From Massariosphaeria phaeospora (Eukaryota; Ascomycota; Dothideomycetes; Pleosporales): DNA of 64,000 nucleotides. Below, in pieces: positions 1-9,522 of this stretch (its first letter is position 1; every line of letters begins with the position of its first letter). Position numbers and translations under genes: made by a program. The DNA lies in contig JAADJZ010000026.1 of assembly GCA_011032825.1 (NCBI GenBank), positions 1 to 64,000 on the forward strand, written 5' to 3'. Under the pieces are notes generated by a model. That model was not told where the DNA came from. It ran no database searches and worked only from the letters and a program-made list of their open reading frames with translations.

Positions 1-1622
1 GAGAGAAGCAGATCAAGCGTTATCTTTTTGACCTGATACCCCGGCTCCAAGCTAATGATCAACTCGTTCTGAACCCAGCTCGAATCGTTATCTTCCTTGA
101 GGTTGGGGATGGATCCAGGGTAGTCCTTGATTATGGGCGGCAAAGGCCCAGGCGGAGCCTTCACTCCGTACTCGGCTGCCTTGGTTGTATAGCTGTCAGG
201 TTGAATGTCGTTGATATTCAAAGTGAACACAAACTTGTCGCGGAGGTTGGTTTCCAACTGCTCAAGATCAGAATAGATTTGCCGCAGCGAAGCACCTGGT
301 TCAGGTATCGTGAGATCAAAAGTGAGTCGCAGTCCGTATCGGTACAGTGCGACGTGCCATTTGCGCATCATGCTGAAATAATCGACCCGCATAGGCTCAG
401 TAGCACTCTTATTCTCCAAGGTCCTGGTCGTTGCGTTCGAGCTCCCGCTAGCAGTGTTCGTTGAAATGGTCACTTGCTTATCCTTCTTTACACGAGAAGA
501 CGCTTTCTTCGTCATACTTTCAGCGTGCTTGCGACTGTCAGAGGCAGAACGTGATGACTGGTCCTGCATTCCAAAGCTCACGGATACGGATCCAGTCACG
601 AATCCACAACCTCCCGATGCGCTGGAAGTGACGTTGAATTGGTTGGCATGTTGGGTCTGGGTATCGGTGGCTTGGGCCAGCTCGTTACTTTCTGCTACTC
701 CCGTCTCGCTGTAGTCCTCGAGAGAATCCGTTACAATAGACGTGAACTCCGAGCTAACGGTGGACCATTCCTGCTGCACGACGTTGGTCTTTTCGCCTGG
801 GGCTAGAGGAATCGTTGCAATGAGCTCACCGCGCTCAATACCTGCCGGTGTCATCTCCAACCGCTCTAGGTTCAGCATTCCGACCGAGAACATGTCCAGA
901 TTAGACTCGAAAATAGAGGTTATGGCAAGAGCCGTGTGGAGTGCGGTGTGACGTTGAGTTATCGCTTCGCTAGTGGCGTCGACAGCCCGGAGTTCAGACT
1001 TTGCATCGTCGAGCTCAGCCTGGCGCGATTTGATTAATCGTTTTCCAAATTCGAGCAACAGGCCTCCAGGAACCTCGGCCAAGATAGCCGGAGAGGGAAG
1101 CTCCAGTGTAGACTTCTTTCCTTCGAACAAACGGAGTACGGAACCGAATCTGTTCTTTCGGCTGCCCTCCAAACTCAGCATGGACTGTTCCTCAGGTTTG
1201 GACTCCGCAACCTGTTGTGCGTTATCTGTCCCCGTGTCCAACACTTTTTCCACCTCCCCATCTTGTAGCACGAGGGATCGCAAAAAACTGGACTTGTGAA
1301 GCGCTCGACCGGGCTCATCTCGACCAACGTTGACATCTAGCCGGACATGTGTTGCCTTGGGAAGGCTTCGTATGGAGTTAGTAAGCTCCATAGTCTGATG
1401 CTGTAAAGCAGAGATGGTGGAATGTCGACTAGGAGGGGGAACATCTAGTAAAAAGGTCATCTCGTAGATGGATGCGCTCGCTCCGCACTCAGAGGCTAGA
1501 CCGCGCACAGCCTCCACCGTCTTCGTAAATACTGAAGCCAAGCTTCCAAGTCGCGCCGCAAATAATCTGATGTAAAAGATTACTCGCTGCTCCATTTTCA
1601 GCTCTCGCGTAATGGCAGCCAT
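1..1622 (-). CDS. Partial large protein with an IPLAPGE region; bacterial-looking, function unknown (3' end outside window)
   Basis: An uninterrupted reading frame runs from an ATG at 1622 to the left edge, giving at least 540 residues with no intron. The first ~250 residues are mostly helical and charged. Around residue 265 is the motif IPLAPGE, followed by a Ser/Gln/Glu-rich stretch and a Gly/Ser-rich segment, then a basic segment and a predicted globular part. I associate this composition and the IPLAPGE motif with bacterial surface or secretion-associated proteins, but I cannot assign a Pfam family from memory. It is divergent to the gene at 1925, separated by about 300 bp. A TAA lies just upstream in frame, so either the ATG at 1622 is the start or an upstream exon is spliced in. 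The coding frame is secure; the function is not. Confidence 0.6.
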   Translation of the reverse strand, partial: MAAITRELKMEQRVIFYIRLFAARLGSLASVFTKTVEAVRGLASECGASASIYEMTFLLDVPPPSRHSTISALQHQTMELTNSIRSLPKATHVRLDVNVGRDEPGRALHKSSFLRSLVLQDGEVEKVLDTGTDNAQQVAESKPEEQSMLSLEGSRKNRFGSVLRLFEGKKSTLELPSPAILAEVPGGLLLEFGKRLIKSRQAELDDAKSELRAVDATSEAITQRHTALHTALAITSIFESNLDMFSVGMLNLERLEMTPAGIERGELIATIPLAPGEKTNVVQQEWSTVSSEFTSIVTDSLEDYSETGVAESNELAQATDTQTQHANQFNVTSSASGGCGFVTGSVSVSFGMQDQSSRSASDSRKHAESMTKKASSRVKKDKQVTISTNTASGSSNATTRTLENKSATEPMRVDYFSMMRKWHVALYRYGLRLTFDLTIPEPGASLRQIYSDLEQLETNLRDKFVFTLNINDIQPDSYTTKAAEYGVKAPPGPLPPIIKDYPGSIPNLKEDNDSSWVQNELIISLEPGYQVKKITLDLLL

Positions 1623-1924
1623 CCTAAAGATTTAGTGGCGCCAAGATACGCCCACCCTTCAGCTTCTGAGGGGTCGTCTCTCCAGGTGATCGTAATCGCA
1701 AAGTTGTCATCATTCCTCCGATCGATCATCTCTCGTGCCCCTGTTGTGAAATTTCCAGTCGCAAATAACGCCGTGGCCCCTCAGCTTGGGCAGTACGCTT
1801 CTCCTTCCCATCTTACCAGGATCTCAGAGTAACTCCGTCTTTTCGTTCTCACGTCAGAGTCGACCCACGGAGCCTGCAACTTGACTTATCGCAGGCTTCA
1901 GCCCTTTCGCCAACAACACAAGCG
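1623..1924. promoter_or_regulatory. Divergent intergenic region between the left-edge gene and the GH25-like gene
   Basis: This 302-bp spacer separates two genes read outward and must hold both promoters unless the minus-strand gene has an upstream exon. On the minus strand, 1592-1790 also reads open in another frame with a protein-like composition (see findings), and a consensus GTAAG donor is present near 1818. No TATA box is obvious. Confidence 0.4.
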
Positions 1925-4030
1925 ATGGGAGAACGATACAAGCACCCCCCACCAACATGGTTCTTAGCCCCGTTCGGCGGCTTGGATAGGGCCTACTTTG
2001 ACCCAGATCCGAACTTTGGCCACTTGTACTACGATACGAAGTTGAAGAAAAAGGTCAGACAAACCAAACCAATCCGGCCAACTTGGACAGACCGCCAGGT
2101 GCGTGTAGAATGGATCCTTGAATGGTACAAACACTTGTACGACAACTCAAATTTCCAATTTTCGGGCGCCTATCTATCAGGAGAAGACCCCACACAGCCT
2201 TCTCTTGGTACCGGAGGAAGCCGTAATGAGGTAAGAGGATGGAGGCAGAATTGGGGAGCGTTACTCGAACAAGGGTGGGGTCTCTGGCCAATCTACCCTG
2301 CTTTTGCGAATGTTGGGAAGACTTCGGGGCAAGAAGACGTAAAGCTTCCGCTAGACTGGAATGAAACTCGCATAGCGCGAGGAGTATCCGCCGGGATCCA
2401 CATCAAGTTTCTTACATCCAAACTCCCAAAAGATAACAACGGTATGGTGGTATATATCGATAATGAGAACGGTTCAACCGAGACGATGATACCGTACTAT
2501 CGAGCGATGTTCCAAGAGATGCAGACAGACCGGGGAGATGGACGACCTCCGGTGAGAGCTGGGCTCTACATTCGGAGAGACGACGTTAACAGAGTGCTCG
2601 AGGCGTTTCCCGATGTCTTTTTGTGGCTCATTGAGACTGAGACCAAGGACGTGAAACCAGTTCCGTATGGAAAGCCGTATCTAACTCCAGTTCAACGAGA
2701 TGCGACTGGACAGAGCCGGTTCGAAATCGAACGATATCCAATCACCCGATGGCAAGCACATTATATGCCGGTCGGTCGTCAATGCACCCTGATTGGTGAA
2801 TCGGAGGGATACACCAAGTCCATTATACTTAGCGTCGGCAAAGGCGACACGAAGGCACTGTCCATTCCTGGGTGGGACTTTGATGTCAGTTTCGTTCGTG
2901 ATCCACGCTTTCCCCAGGGAGGTCCTCGGTTTGCATGCCACAGCGAGGATCCGATTGTGTACAGCGCATTTGCGAAGTCAGGGGTGACAGTAGCCGAATT
3001 GGGTAGCCAGGCGTTTTCCGTCAAAGAGATCGAGGCAGATGCCCCATTGTCAAGATTGGGCCAAGAGCTCTACTCGATCGATCGGAGCGGAAATGTTGTG
3101 TCCACATCTAAACCTGCAGCGAAAGCGAGTGATTGGACGCGTTGGGAGACCGTGGTGCCGCAGGGCGACCTTCGGCGCATTCGAGCATTATCCATTGCAC
3201 GAGTGCCGGGAACTGAATTCCTCATGTTCTGGATCACGACTAAGAACAAAATCTATGTCCATCGGCGGCTAGACCCAGTGAGAACGCAAAGGCAGCCGAA
3301 TCAGTGGGAGAGCCTTGGCGTTTGGGAAGTCGGGGATGTGCACCCTTTCACGAACATCAGCTCCGTTCTATTCAAGGGAAGAGCCTGGATATTCTTCATG
3401 CAGAAGATGGGCGATAATCTTTCTGAAGCTTCTCTTAGTGTTACGCCATGGCACGCGCAAGGCAGTACACAGCTTGGCCCGGCACTGAAGGGGACTCACG
3501 TGGCCACAGTAGCCACAGAAAATTGGCTTCTGGTCTTCACAATCAACAAAGACCGCTACCTCCAGTTTACGCATGCTCATTTGGATCCGAAGACGAATAC
3601 TCCAGTGTTCAGCGGACTGAGAAATGCGTTGATTGTGACATCCAAGAGCGGACCGAACGAGCCCAAGATGCATCCGCATACCCGCATCGCGGCTTGCATC
3701 AGGGATCCCATGAGTATTAGAGTGGCAGCCTTTGCTAGTGACGGAATTCCTTGCGTTTTTGACATCGTCTTCATTGCGGGCGCTGCCAGATGGGAACGCG
3801 CTGGCTGTACGCTGCATCCCATCAGCGAAAATCAGACGGTGCGTACAACAAGCACACCGAGGGGATTCATTGTTTCCAAGGCATGGACATTCAATCCATA
3901 TGGCGATATTGCTTTGGTTCAGAAGGATGCCAGGTCTGAATTGTACTGCGCGGGAGCATGTCCGGACAGGTCGGGAGTGTTACTTCGTCGAATAGGCGAG
4001 AAGGAACCTTGGTTGAGGATGGATACATGA
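1925..4030 (+). CDS. GH25-like (Rv2525c/DUF1906-type) barrel fused to a propeller-like C-terminal half
   Basis: This single-exon gene encodes 701 residues. Residues ~75-330 fit the glycoside-hydrolase-like Rv2525c fold related to GH25: GAYL near residue 80, a conserved GWGL.PIY strand, VVYIDNE near 174 with acidic residues at the strand end, RAGLYI, and WDFD near 317. Residues ~390-700 contain repeated hydrophobic strands of about 50 residues each (LMFWITTKNKI-like, WLLVFTINKD-like), which suggests a beta-propeller like fungal fucose lectins. There is no signal peptide or membrane segment. GH25-like barrels usually act on peptidoglycan, so a role against bacteria is possible, but this is inference. 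The lack of introns and the divergent bacterial-looking partner suggest acquisition by transfer. Family call moderate; activity not known. Confidence 0.6.
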   Translation: MGERYKHPPPTWFLAPFGGLDRAYFDPDPNFGHLYYDTKLKKKVRQTKPIRPTWTDRQVRVEWILEWYKHLYDNSNFQFSGAYLSGEDPTQPSLGTGGSRNEVRGWRQNWGALLEQGWGLWPIYPAFANVGKTSGQEDVKLPLDWNETRIARGVSAGIHIKFLTSKLPKDNNGMVVYIDNENGSTETMIPYYRAMFQEMQTDRGDGRPPVRAGLYIRRDDVNRVLEAFPDVFLWLIETETKDVKPVPYGKPYLTPVQRDATGQSRFEIERYPITRWQAHYMPVGRQCTLIGESEGYTKSIILSVGKGDTKALSIPGWDFDVSFVRDPRFPQGGPRFACHSEDPIVYSAFAKSGVTVAELGSQAFSVKEIEADAPLSRLGQELYSIDRSGNVVSTSKPAAKASDWTRWETVVPQGDLRRIRALSIARVPGTEFLMFWITTKNKIYVHRRLDPVRTQRQPNQWESLGVWEVGDVHPFTNISSVLFKGRAWIFFMQKMGDNLSEASLSVTPWHAQGSTQLGPALKGTHVATVATENWLLVFTINKDRYLQFTHAHLDPKTNTPVFSGLRNALIVTSKSGPNEPKMHPHTRIAACIRDPMSIRVAAFASDGIPCVFDIVFIAGAARWERAGCTLHPISENQTVRTTSTPRGFIVSKAWTFNPYGDIALVQKDARSELYCAGACPDRSGVLLRRIGEKEPWLRMDT

Positions 4031-4286
4031 ACGGAGGCAGTTATTTGAGGAGGTTCGGGTGTAGTCTAGTAACCCTGAAGGACCTCGCTGCTAAAGCTTG
4101 ACCCGAGTTGTGACCACCTCTAGATAGTTCTCGCGAGCTCAGGTTGACAAAGCAGGAGTTTACGTGAAAATTCACCATCCATAACCGCAACCCCGCATGC
4201 CTCGAAAAACTGCGCCTCGTTGTTAGCCGACACCATGTTGCCGTCCCAGACCTGCTGCACCCGGTCGCGGTCCTTATTGCATGTCG

Positions 4287-5334
4287 CTAGGGGTTGGTGG
4301 TTGGCGTCCAGCCAGACTCCTCCGCAATGGTCATCTGATTTAGAGCTTTTTCTGCTGCCTCCCTAGCTGTTAGCTCAACGTTTTCGTTGCTCTGATAAAA
4401 CTCAAGCTGCGCCTTCCAAACCATCCAATTCTCCCTGCTCCATGTATCCCGCGGGTTTCCCTTGTCCGTCTTCTCCTTCTTACTGCACTTTTGGTACACC
4501 CAGCGCGCCTCGTCGGCTTCTACAAGCCACTGCACTGCAGCATGGATCCGACCCCCCATGTCAGCGGGCCGCGTCCCTGCCTGTACCTTCGGGTTCGGGA
4601 GCGTATACTTCTTGCCTTTTGGCAGGATGTCACGCAGACCGCAGAGGAACGAGCAGTCGCTGAATCCAGTCATGGTGATGCGCGCCAAGGTGGACTGGTA
4701 ATTCCGCCAACGCTCACCAGCTTCACTGTCCGAGGCCTCGAGGCCGGACCCCACGTGGTCGATTGCTGCGGGTACAGAGTTAAGAAAACTGCCCCTGAAC
4801 ATGACGATTGTTGGCCGATAAAGCAGACATACCTGCGGCACGCACGCGAAATGTGTCTGGTTCAATCGCGCCGCGCGGCCAAAGCGTGATGCTGTCAACG
4901 TCGCTCAAATCAGGGGCATTAGAGAATGAATCCGGAGCCTGGTGTGCGGGCATCGCCATCAGAGCCTCGAGGAAGGCGATCAGACGTGTCTGGCCCACGT
5001 GGTGCGGCGGGAAGATGGCGCACAGGCTCGGGAAGCCCCGGAAGAAGAGTTCGACATCGCCGCTGGCGTTGGGCGTGCTTGCGCGGTTCGCGACTCCGTA
5101 GGTAGTCATTTCGACAAGTTCTGGTCGGCTGCGAAGCTCCTCCAGCTGGCGCGTGGACTCGCCCATCACCCAGGCATCCAGGTCTTGAGCGGCTTCGCCT
5201 GCATCTTTGGTGCCGTCGGCCAGTGCTTGCAGGAGCGTCCTGCAGAAGACGACCTCTCGGTCGTTGCTGTCTTGGTCGAACGGCGGAGAGAAGGGCACAT
5301 GGATAGGTGATGGGGCGTGAATGAAGTGCGACAT
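4287..5334 (-). CDS. Two-exon fungal protein of unknown function (326 aa)
   Basis: Exon 1 is 5334-4833 and exon 2 is 4765-4287. The 67-nt intron (4766-4832) starts GTATGT, has a CTTAAC branch site and ends CCCGCAG; splicing keeps the frame in phase 1 and joins two otherwise overlapping ORFs. The N-terminal part is acidic and helical, and the middle contains a conserved-looking segment with FFRGFPSL and FLEALMAM. The C-terminal third is Lys/Glu-rich with several Trp residues. No signal peptide, membrane segment or catalytic motif is visible. The pattern recalls fungal DUF3632-type proteins, but that is a weak impression. It is divergently transcribed from the ankyrin-HET gene, sharing 167 bp of upstream DNA. 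Confidence 0.7.
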
Positions 5335-5501
5335 TAATGGGGTGGTGGTGGTAGGATGACAGATACACTGAGGCGGAAGAAGATGTGCGACGCGCTAGTG
5401 GGTCCACGTGACGTGAAAATGCGGGGAACAGCGGCAGCCTAAACGCCACAGGTAACCTTCTGTGCAGCATCGCGAATTGTCTCCGAATTGACATATTTAC
5501 A
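5335..5501. promoter_or_regulatory. Short bidirectional promoter between the unknown gene and ankyrin-HET gene
   Basis: Only 167 bp separate the two divergent start codons, so the promoters must overlap and co-regulation is plausible. No clear TATA box or known operator was recognised. Confidence 0.5.
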
Positions 5502-8500
5502 ATGCGGGTAATAAAGCGAGCTGAAAGCGACAATTGGGGCCACCAAGATGCCAACGGCGACTGGTGGCTCAAAATGATAGAAGACGAGAACGGTCGCACG
5601 GCATGGGCTGCCGCAAGAGATGGAGACGCGCCAGAAGAGATCAAGCGACTCGTGGACTTGGAGGCTACCGCGTTTGCGACGTCTGATTATCGCGGGAAAT
5701 ACATGTATCATTTCCAGTACATGCGATCGCTCGTAGCTGCGGCAAGGCAAGGCGACATTGACGCGGTCACGCGCTTGTTGGATGCAGGTGCGGGCGTCTA
5801 TGCGACCGAGACGCATACCAGTCTGGTGACTCCTCCGATCGAAGAAGCAGCGCGGAAGGGCTATCTGGAGATCGTTGCGAAGATTCTGGAAGCAGAGAAA
5901 GCGCAGCAGGAACGGGACGGGTACACGCTCGAGCGCGTGCAGCAAGCAGGCAACGCCGGCAAACACGACGAAGTAGCGCGCCTGCAATTAGCTAAAAAGT
6001 GGTTGGGTTTTGCGCAAGAGAGCAAAGACATGGCTTTGCAGTCAGCCGCGGCCTTTGGCGACGTCGCTGTTGCCAGATCGCTCGTGGAGCACGGCGCAGA
6101 TGTGAACGCGAAACCAGATACGCAACATCCGTATGCCCTTGCTGCAGCGGCAAAAGGACAACACTTCAATATGGTTGACTACCTCTTGGGCTTGGGTGCA
6201 GAAGCCAATCCACCTTATGACGGCGGGTCGAGACAGCCACCGATGGCTGCTGCAGCGGAAGGCGGATCGGTCGAAATCATCGACAAGCTCATCGCGGCTG
6301 GGGGACCGCTGGACGCGAAGAAACTGATGCGCGCTGCGTGCGCGAAAGGCCATCTTACCGTGGTGAAGCGTTTGATCGAAGCGGGCGCAGCCATCGACAC
6401 AGACAGACCGCTCAGCGATGGCGAACGAACACCGCTGGTTGAAGCAGCCGGAGGTGGATACGTAGGCATAGTCCAGGAGCTGCTGAACTCTGGCGCGAAC
6501 GTCAACGTTGCGGCGCCGTCGCGAGAAAGCAATGCACTACAAGCAGCCGCCGGGAGTGGATCGCTCAAAACAGTACGGATTCTCTTGGACGCTGGTGCTG
6601 AGGTCAACGCACCTGCTGGTACATGGTCCCGTACCGCCCTACAGATGGCTTGCCACAAAGGACACTCCGCCATTGTCGAGTTGCTACTAGACGCAGGCGC
6701 CAGGTTCGAAGACGACGCGCGAGAGTCAACATATCCAGCCTTAGAGCAAGCAATCAAAGGAGGACATCTATACATTGCAGACCGCCTTTTGCCCGAGATG
6801 GACATCCGAGGGGTCGATTTCCGTGGCCGGCCCTGCACTAGAGCTCTATATGCAGCAGTTGATATGGGGTACGAGGAAGTGGTTCGACAGTTACTGGAAC
6901 TTGGGACTCCAACACAGGATGGCATCGGGCACTTCACGGAACATCTAGTATGCTGTGCGGCGATGAAAGGCCATACAGAAATAGTGAAAATCCTCCTGGA
7001 CGCCGGGGCGAAGATGAACGGCGAAGCGAGATACCGTGGGACGGCATTACAATCTGCCGTAAACGGAGACCATCTAGAAACTGCGAAGGTCTTGCTAGAA
7101 TACGGTGCCGATCCAGACGCCGTCCAGGCCTCTGTCGAACCTTCATTGTACCTGGCAGCTCGGAGAGGGAACGTCGAAATGTTTGAACTTCTCCTAGACA
7201 CCGGGGCGAACGTGTATACGAAGTCGTACTCTGGGAAGACTATCCGGCACGGCGCAGAAAAGCATGGCAACGCCGAGATACTACGATTACTAGACCAAAA
7301 AGAAGCGGAGACCGCGGAAAAACCAAAAGAGGACGAGCCCCTTGACGTGTCTACCGTCACCCGGGGGCGCTTATGTGGGACCTGCGAAAAGCTGCCATAT
7401 GAGGTGTTTGGATCGGGTAGGCGTAACATCGAAACCTTACATCCGTCGTTAACCGCGGTGCGAGATGCCGCGCGGGAAGGTTGTTCGTTTTGCATGTTTC
7501 TATGGAAGCAGCTACGTGTCAAAACAGTGACTATACCTCAACCTAGCAAAGTGAGCCTGTACCAGTCGGGAGGAAAGGATGGATGGCAAGTCCAACTTGA
7601 CGAGCCGTATCCAAAAGACGTAGAATCGCCGAGAAGGCTCATCACCGGATTCTGTGTCATCGTAGAGCCTTTCGAAGAGAAGCGCAAACCCCTTCCTGAA
7701 AGCAGCTCGTCGGCGCAAACGTACGCGCAGATTCAATCGTGGTTGAGCGACTGCGCCCAAAATCACCCCAAATGCCGCCTTGATTCTGGATCAGAGTTTC
7801 TCCCGACACGGCTTTTGGATCTTCGCCATTGGAAATCTGGCAAGGCTTTAAGCCTGGTAAACAGTACAGATCTACCGCGGTCGGGAGTCTCATATGTGAC
7901 TTTAAGCCATTCTTGGCATACTCAGCGAACTATGTCTGGAACTACGACTGCAAACCTCGACTCGCGCCTGGAAGGAATCGCATCTGACACGATGCTGCCG
8001 ACAGTACTCCAAGCAATCGATGTTGCTGTCACCCTCGGTATCCACTATCTATGGGTAGATATCCTCTGTATCCTACAAGATTCAATGGAGGATCAGAATC
8101 GCGAAACCGCAATGATGAACGACATCTTCCGTCACGCATACTGCACCATCGCAGCCAATGTTACAGAGAGCGACTCCGACGGCGGTCTTTTCACCTCGCG
8201 TGACACCAACAATGAATTTGTGGAGTTCCAACTGAACAACGAAGCGGGTGAGCCGGTATCAGTACAAGCGATGAAGTCGCAGCCGTGGTGGGATAAAATG
8301 TACGAGGAAGGGCCTCTCTCCAAGCTAGTTCGGGGGTTTCTAGAGCGCGAGTTGTCTCCTAGGGTCCTCCACTATACGAGTCACCAGGTGTTGTGGGAAT
8401 GCCGTACGCTAAAAGCCTCGGAAGGCCTACCAACAGGAGACGTGATACCTCCGAGTCTAGAATCCCAGCGCCTTCTAGACGTGGTAAATGATCCTGGAGA

Positions 8501-9254
8501 TACGAACATCTACGATCTGTGGGACCTCACCGTGACAAAGTACACTGAACGACAACTGCCAAAGCCCGACGACAAATTTCCCGCGCTAAGTGCCTTGACA
8601 AAAATTATAGCTGGATACACGAAGTCGGAATTTGTCGCTGGACTATGGGCGGACGATCTGCGCCGTGGTTTGACTTGGGCGTCTAACCGCAAGTGGGGCG
8701 ACCCACATTCGCGACATGCTGAGTACATTGCGCCTTCGTGGTCTTGGGCATCCGTCGACAAAGGAGTAAGTTTCCCCATGAAGAAAACCACGAATGCCGA
8801 GCTCTCGGCCCGCAGTATAGACAGCGGCATGGCCGTCATTCACAGCCACAACATCTCCCTTGCAACGCCCGATCCTTACGGGTCGTTGACATCCGCCTCT
8901 CTCGAAATGACCGCTCCCATGATCAGCGGTGTCCTCGGCTACGACGCGTCTTCCAATTATCTAGGAACGATCATCCAGCTGCGCGACTTTAGTGGCGAAC
9001 GAATATTGGGCGATATGTGGTTTGATGTCCCGTCGGAGCGCGGCAACATGAAAGTAGTAAGGATGATTTATCTCTTTGAGGACCAGGAGAAATACTCGTA
9101 TAGGAAGGACCGAGAGGATTATCGGTGGGGTGTCGGGCTTGCGTTGATCGCCGTAGAAGGGAGAGAGGGCGTGTTTAGACGGGTGGGACATGTGCAGGAT
9201 TTGGTGTTGACGGCTTTTAAGGATATCAAAGAGGAAAAAATCACTCTGATCTAA
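5502..9254 (+). CDS. Ankyrin-repeat / HET-domain protein (NLR-like recognition protein)
   Basis: This single-exon gene encodes 1250 residues. Residues ~60-600 are a long run of ankyrin repeats, with many copies of the pattern A(A/L)..G....V..LL..GA.. . A Cys-rich linker near residue 624 (CGTC, then CSFCMF) leads into the HET domain, residues ~797-935: YVTLSHSW, then LGIHYLWVDILCI near 848, then a TIAAN motif near 880. The C-terminal tail has further HET-family features (GLTWAS, APSWSWAS). HET domains trigger heterokaryon-incompatibility cell death, and ankyrin repeats usually act as ligand sensors. Here the sensor precedes the effector domain and no NACHT or NB-ARC domain lies between them. 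No signal peptide is seen, so it is presumably cytosolic. The start was chosen as the first ATG in a frame open throughout. Confidence 0.88.
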   Translation: MRVIKRAESDNWGHQDANGDWWLKMIEDENGRTAWAAARDGDAPEEIKRLVDLEATAFATSDYRGKYMYHFQYMRSLVAAARQGDIDAVTRLLDAGAGVYATETHTSLVTPPIEEAARKGYLEIVAKILEAEKAQQERDGYTLERVQQAGNAGKHDEVARLQLAKKWLGFAQESKDMALQSAAAFGDVAVARSLVEHGADVNAKPDTQHPYALAAAAKGQHFNMVDYLLGLGAEANPPYDGGSRQPPMAAAAEGGSVEIIDKLIAAGGPLDAKKLMRAACAKGHLTVVKRLIEAGAAIDTDRPLSDGERTPLVEAAGGGYVGIVQELLNSGANVNVAAPSRESNALQAAAGSGSLKTVRILLDAGAEVNAPAGTWSRTALQMACHKGHSAIVELLLDAGARFEDDARESTYPALEQAIKGGHLYIADRLLPEMDIRGVDFRGRPCTRALYAAVDMGYEEVVRQLLELGTPTQDGIGHFTEHLVCCAAMKGHTEIVKILLDAGAKMNGEARYRGTALQSAVNGDHLETAKVLLEYGADPDAVQASVEPSLYLAARRGNVEMFELLLDTGANVYTKSYSGKTIRHGAEKHGNAEILRLLDQKEAETAEKPKEDEPLDVSTVTRGRLCGTCEKLPYEVFGSGRRNIETLHPSLTAVRDAAREGCSFCMFLWKQLRVKTVTIPQPSKVSLYQSGGKDGWQVQLDEPYPKDVESPRRLITGFCVIVEPFEEKRKPLPESSSSAQTYAQIQSWLSDCAQNHPKCRLDSGSEFLPTRLLDLRHWKSGKALSLVNSTDLPRSGVSYVTLSHSWHTQRTMSGTTTANLDSRLEGIASDTMLPTVLQAIDVAVTLGIHYLWVDILCILQDSMEDQNRETAMMNDIFRHAYCTIAANVTESDSDGGLFTSRDTNNEFVEFQLNNEAGEPVSVQAMKSQPWWDKMYEEGPLSKLVRGFLERELSPRVLHYTSHQVLWECRTLKASEGLPTGDVIPPSLESQRLLDVVNDPGDTNIYDLWDLTVTKYTERQLPKPDDKFPALSALTKIIAGYTKSEFVAGLWADDLRRGLTWASNRKWGDPHSRHAEYIAPSWSWASVDKGVSFPMKKTTNAELSARSIDSGMAVIHSHNISLATPDPYGSLTSASLEMTAPMISGVLGYDASSNYLGTIIQLRDFSGERILGDMWFDVPSERGNMKVVRMIYLFEDQEKYSYRKDREDYRWGVGLALIAVEGREGVFRRVGHVQDLVLTAFKDIKEEKITLI

Positions 9255-9522
9255 TTGGGCCACTAGTAGCGATAACTTCGATAGTGTTCTCAAGTTCGTG
9301 TGCTCCGAGATTGATCTAATGACGAAACAGCGCTATCCTATCGGTTGTTATTGGTTACTGCACAACTTTTCTTTTGACGCATTCGAGAATCTCCACGTAG
9401 GCGTAGCAGATACATAGCGTGCAAGCGCTAATGCTAGAATATAGCAAAGAACATCTGAATTTTCAGTCATCGCTTAATCAGATAAGACAGCTTGGCTGTT
9501 AATCGCTTCTTACTCTGTAAGT

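Noticed and set aside
6215..7522. 435-codon minus-strand ORF
   Set aside because: It lies exactly antisense to the ankyrin repeats; the GC-rich, periodic repeat coding keeps the opposite strand open. Its composition is Ser/Pro/Ala-rich with no domain.
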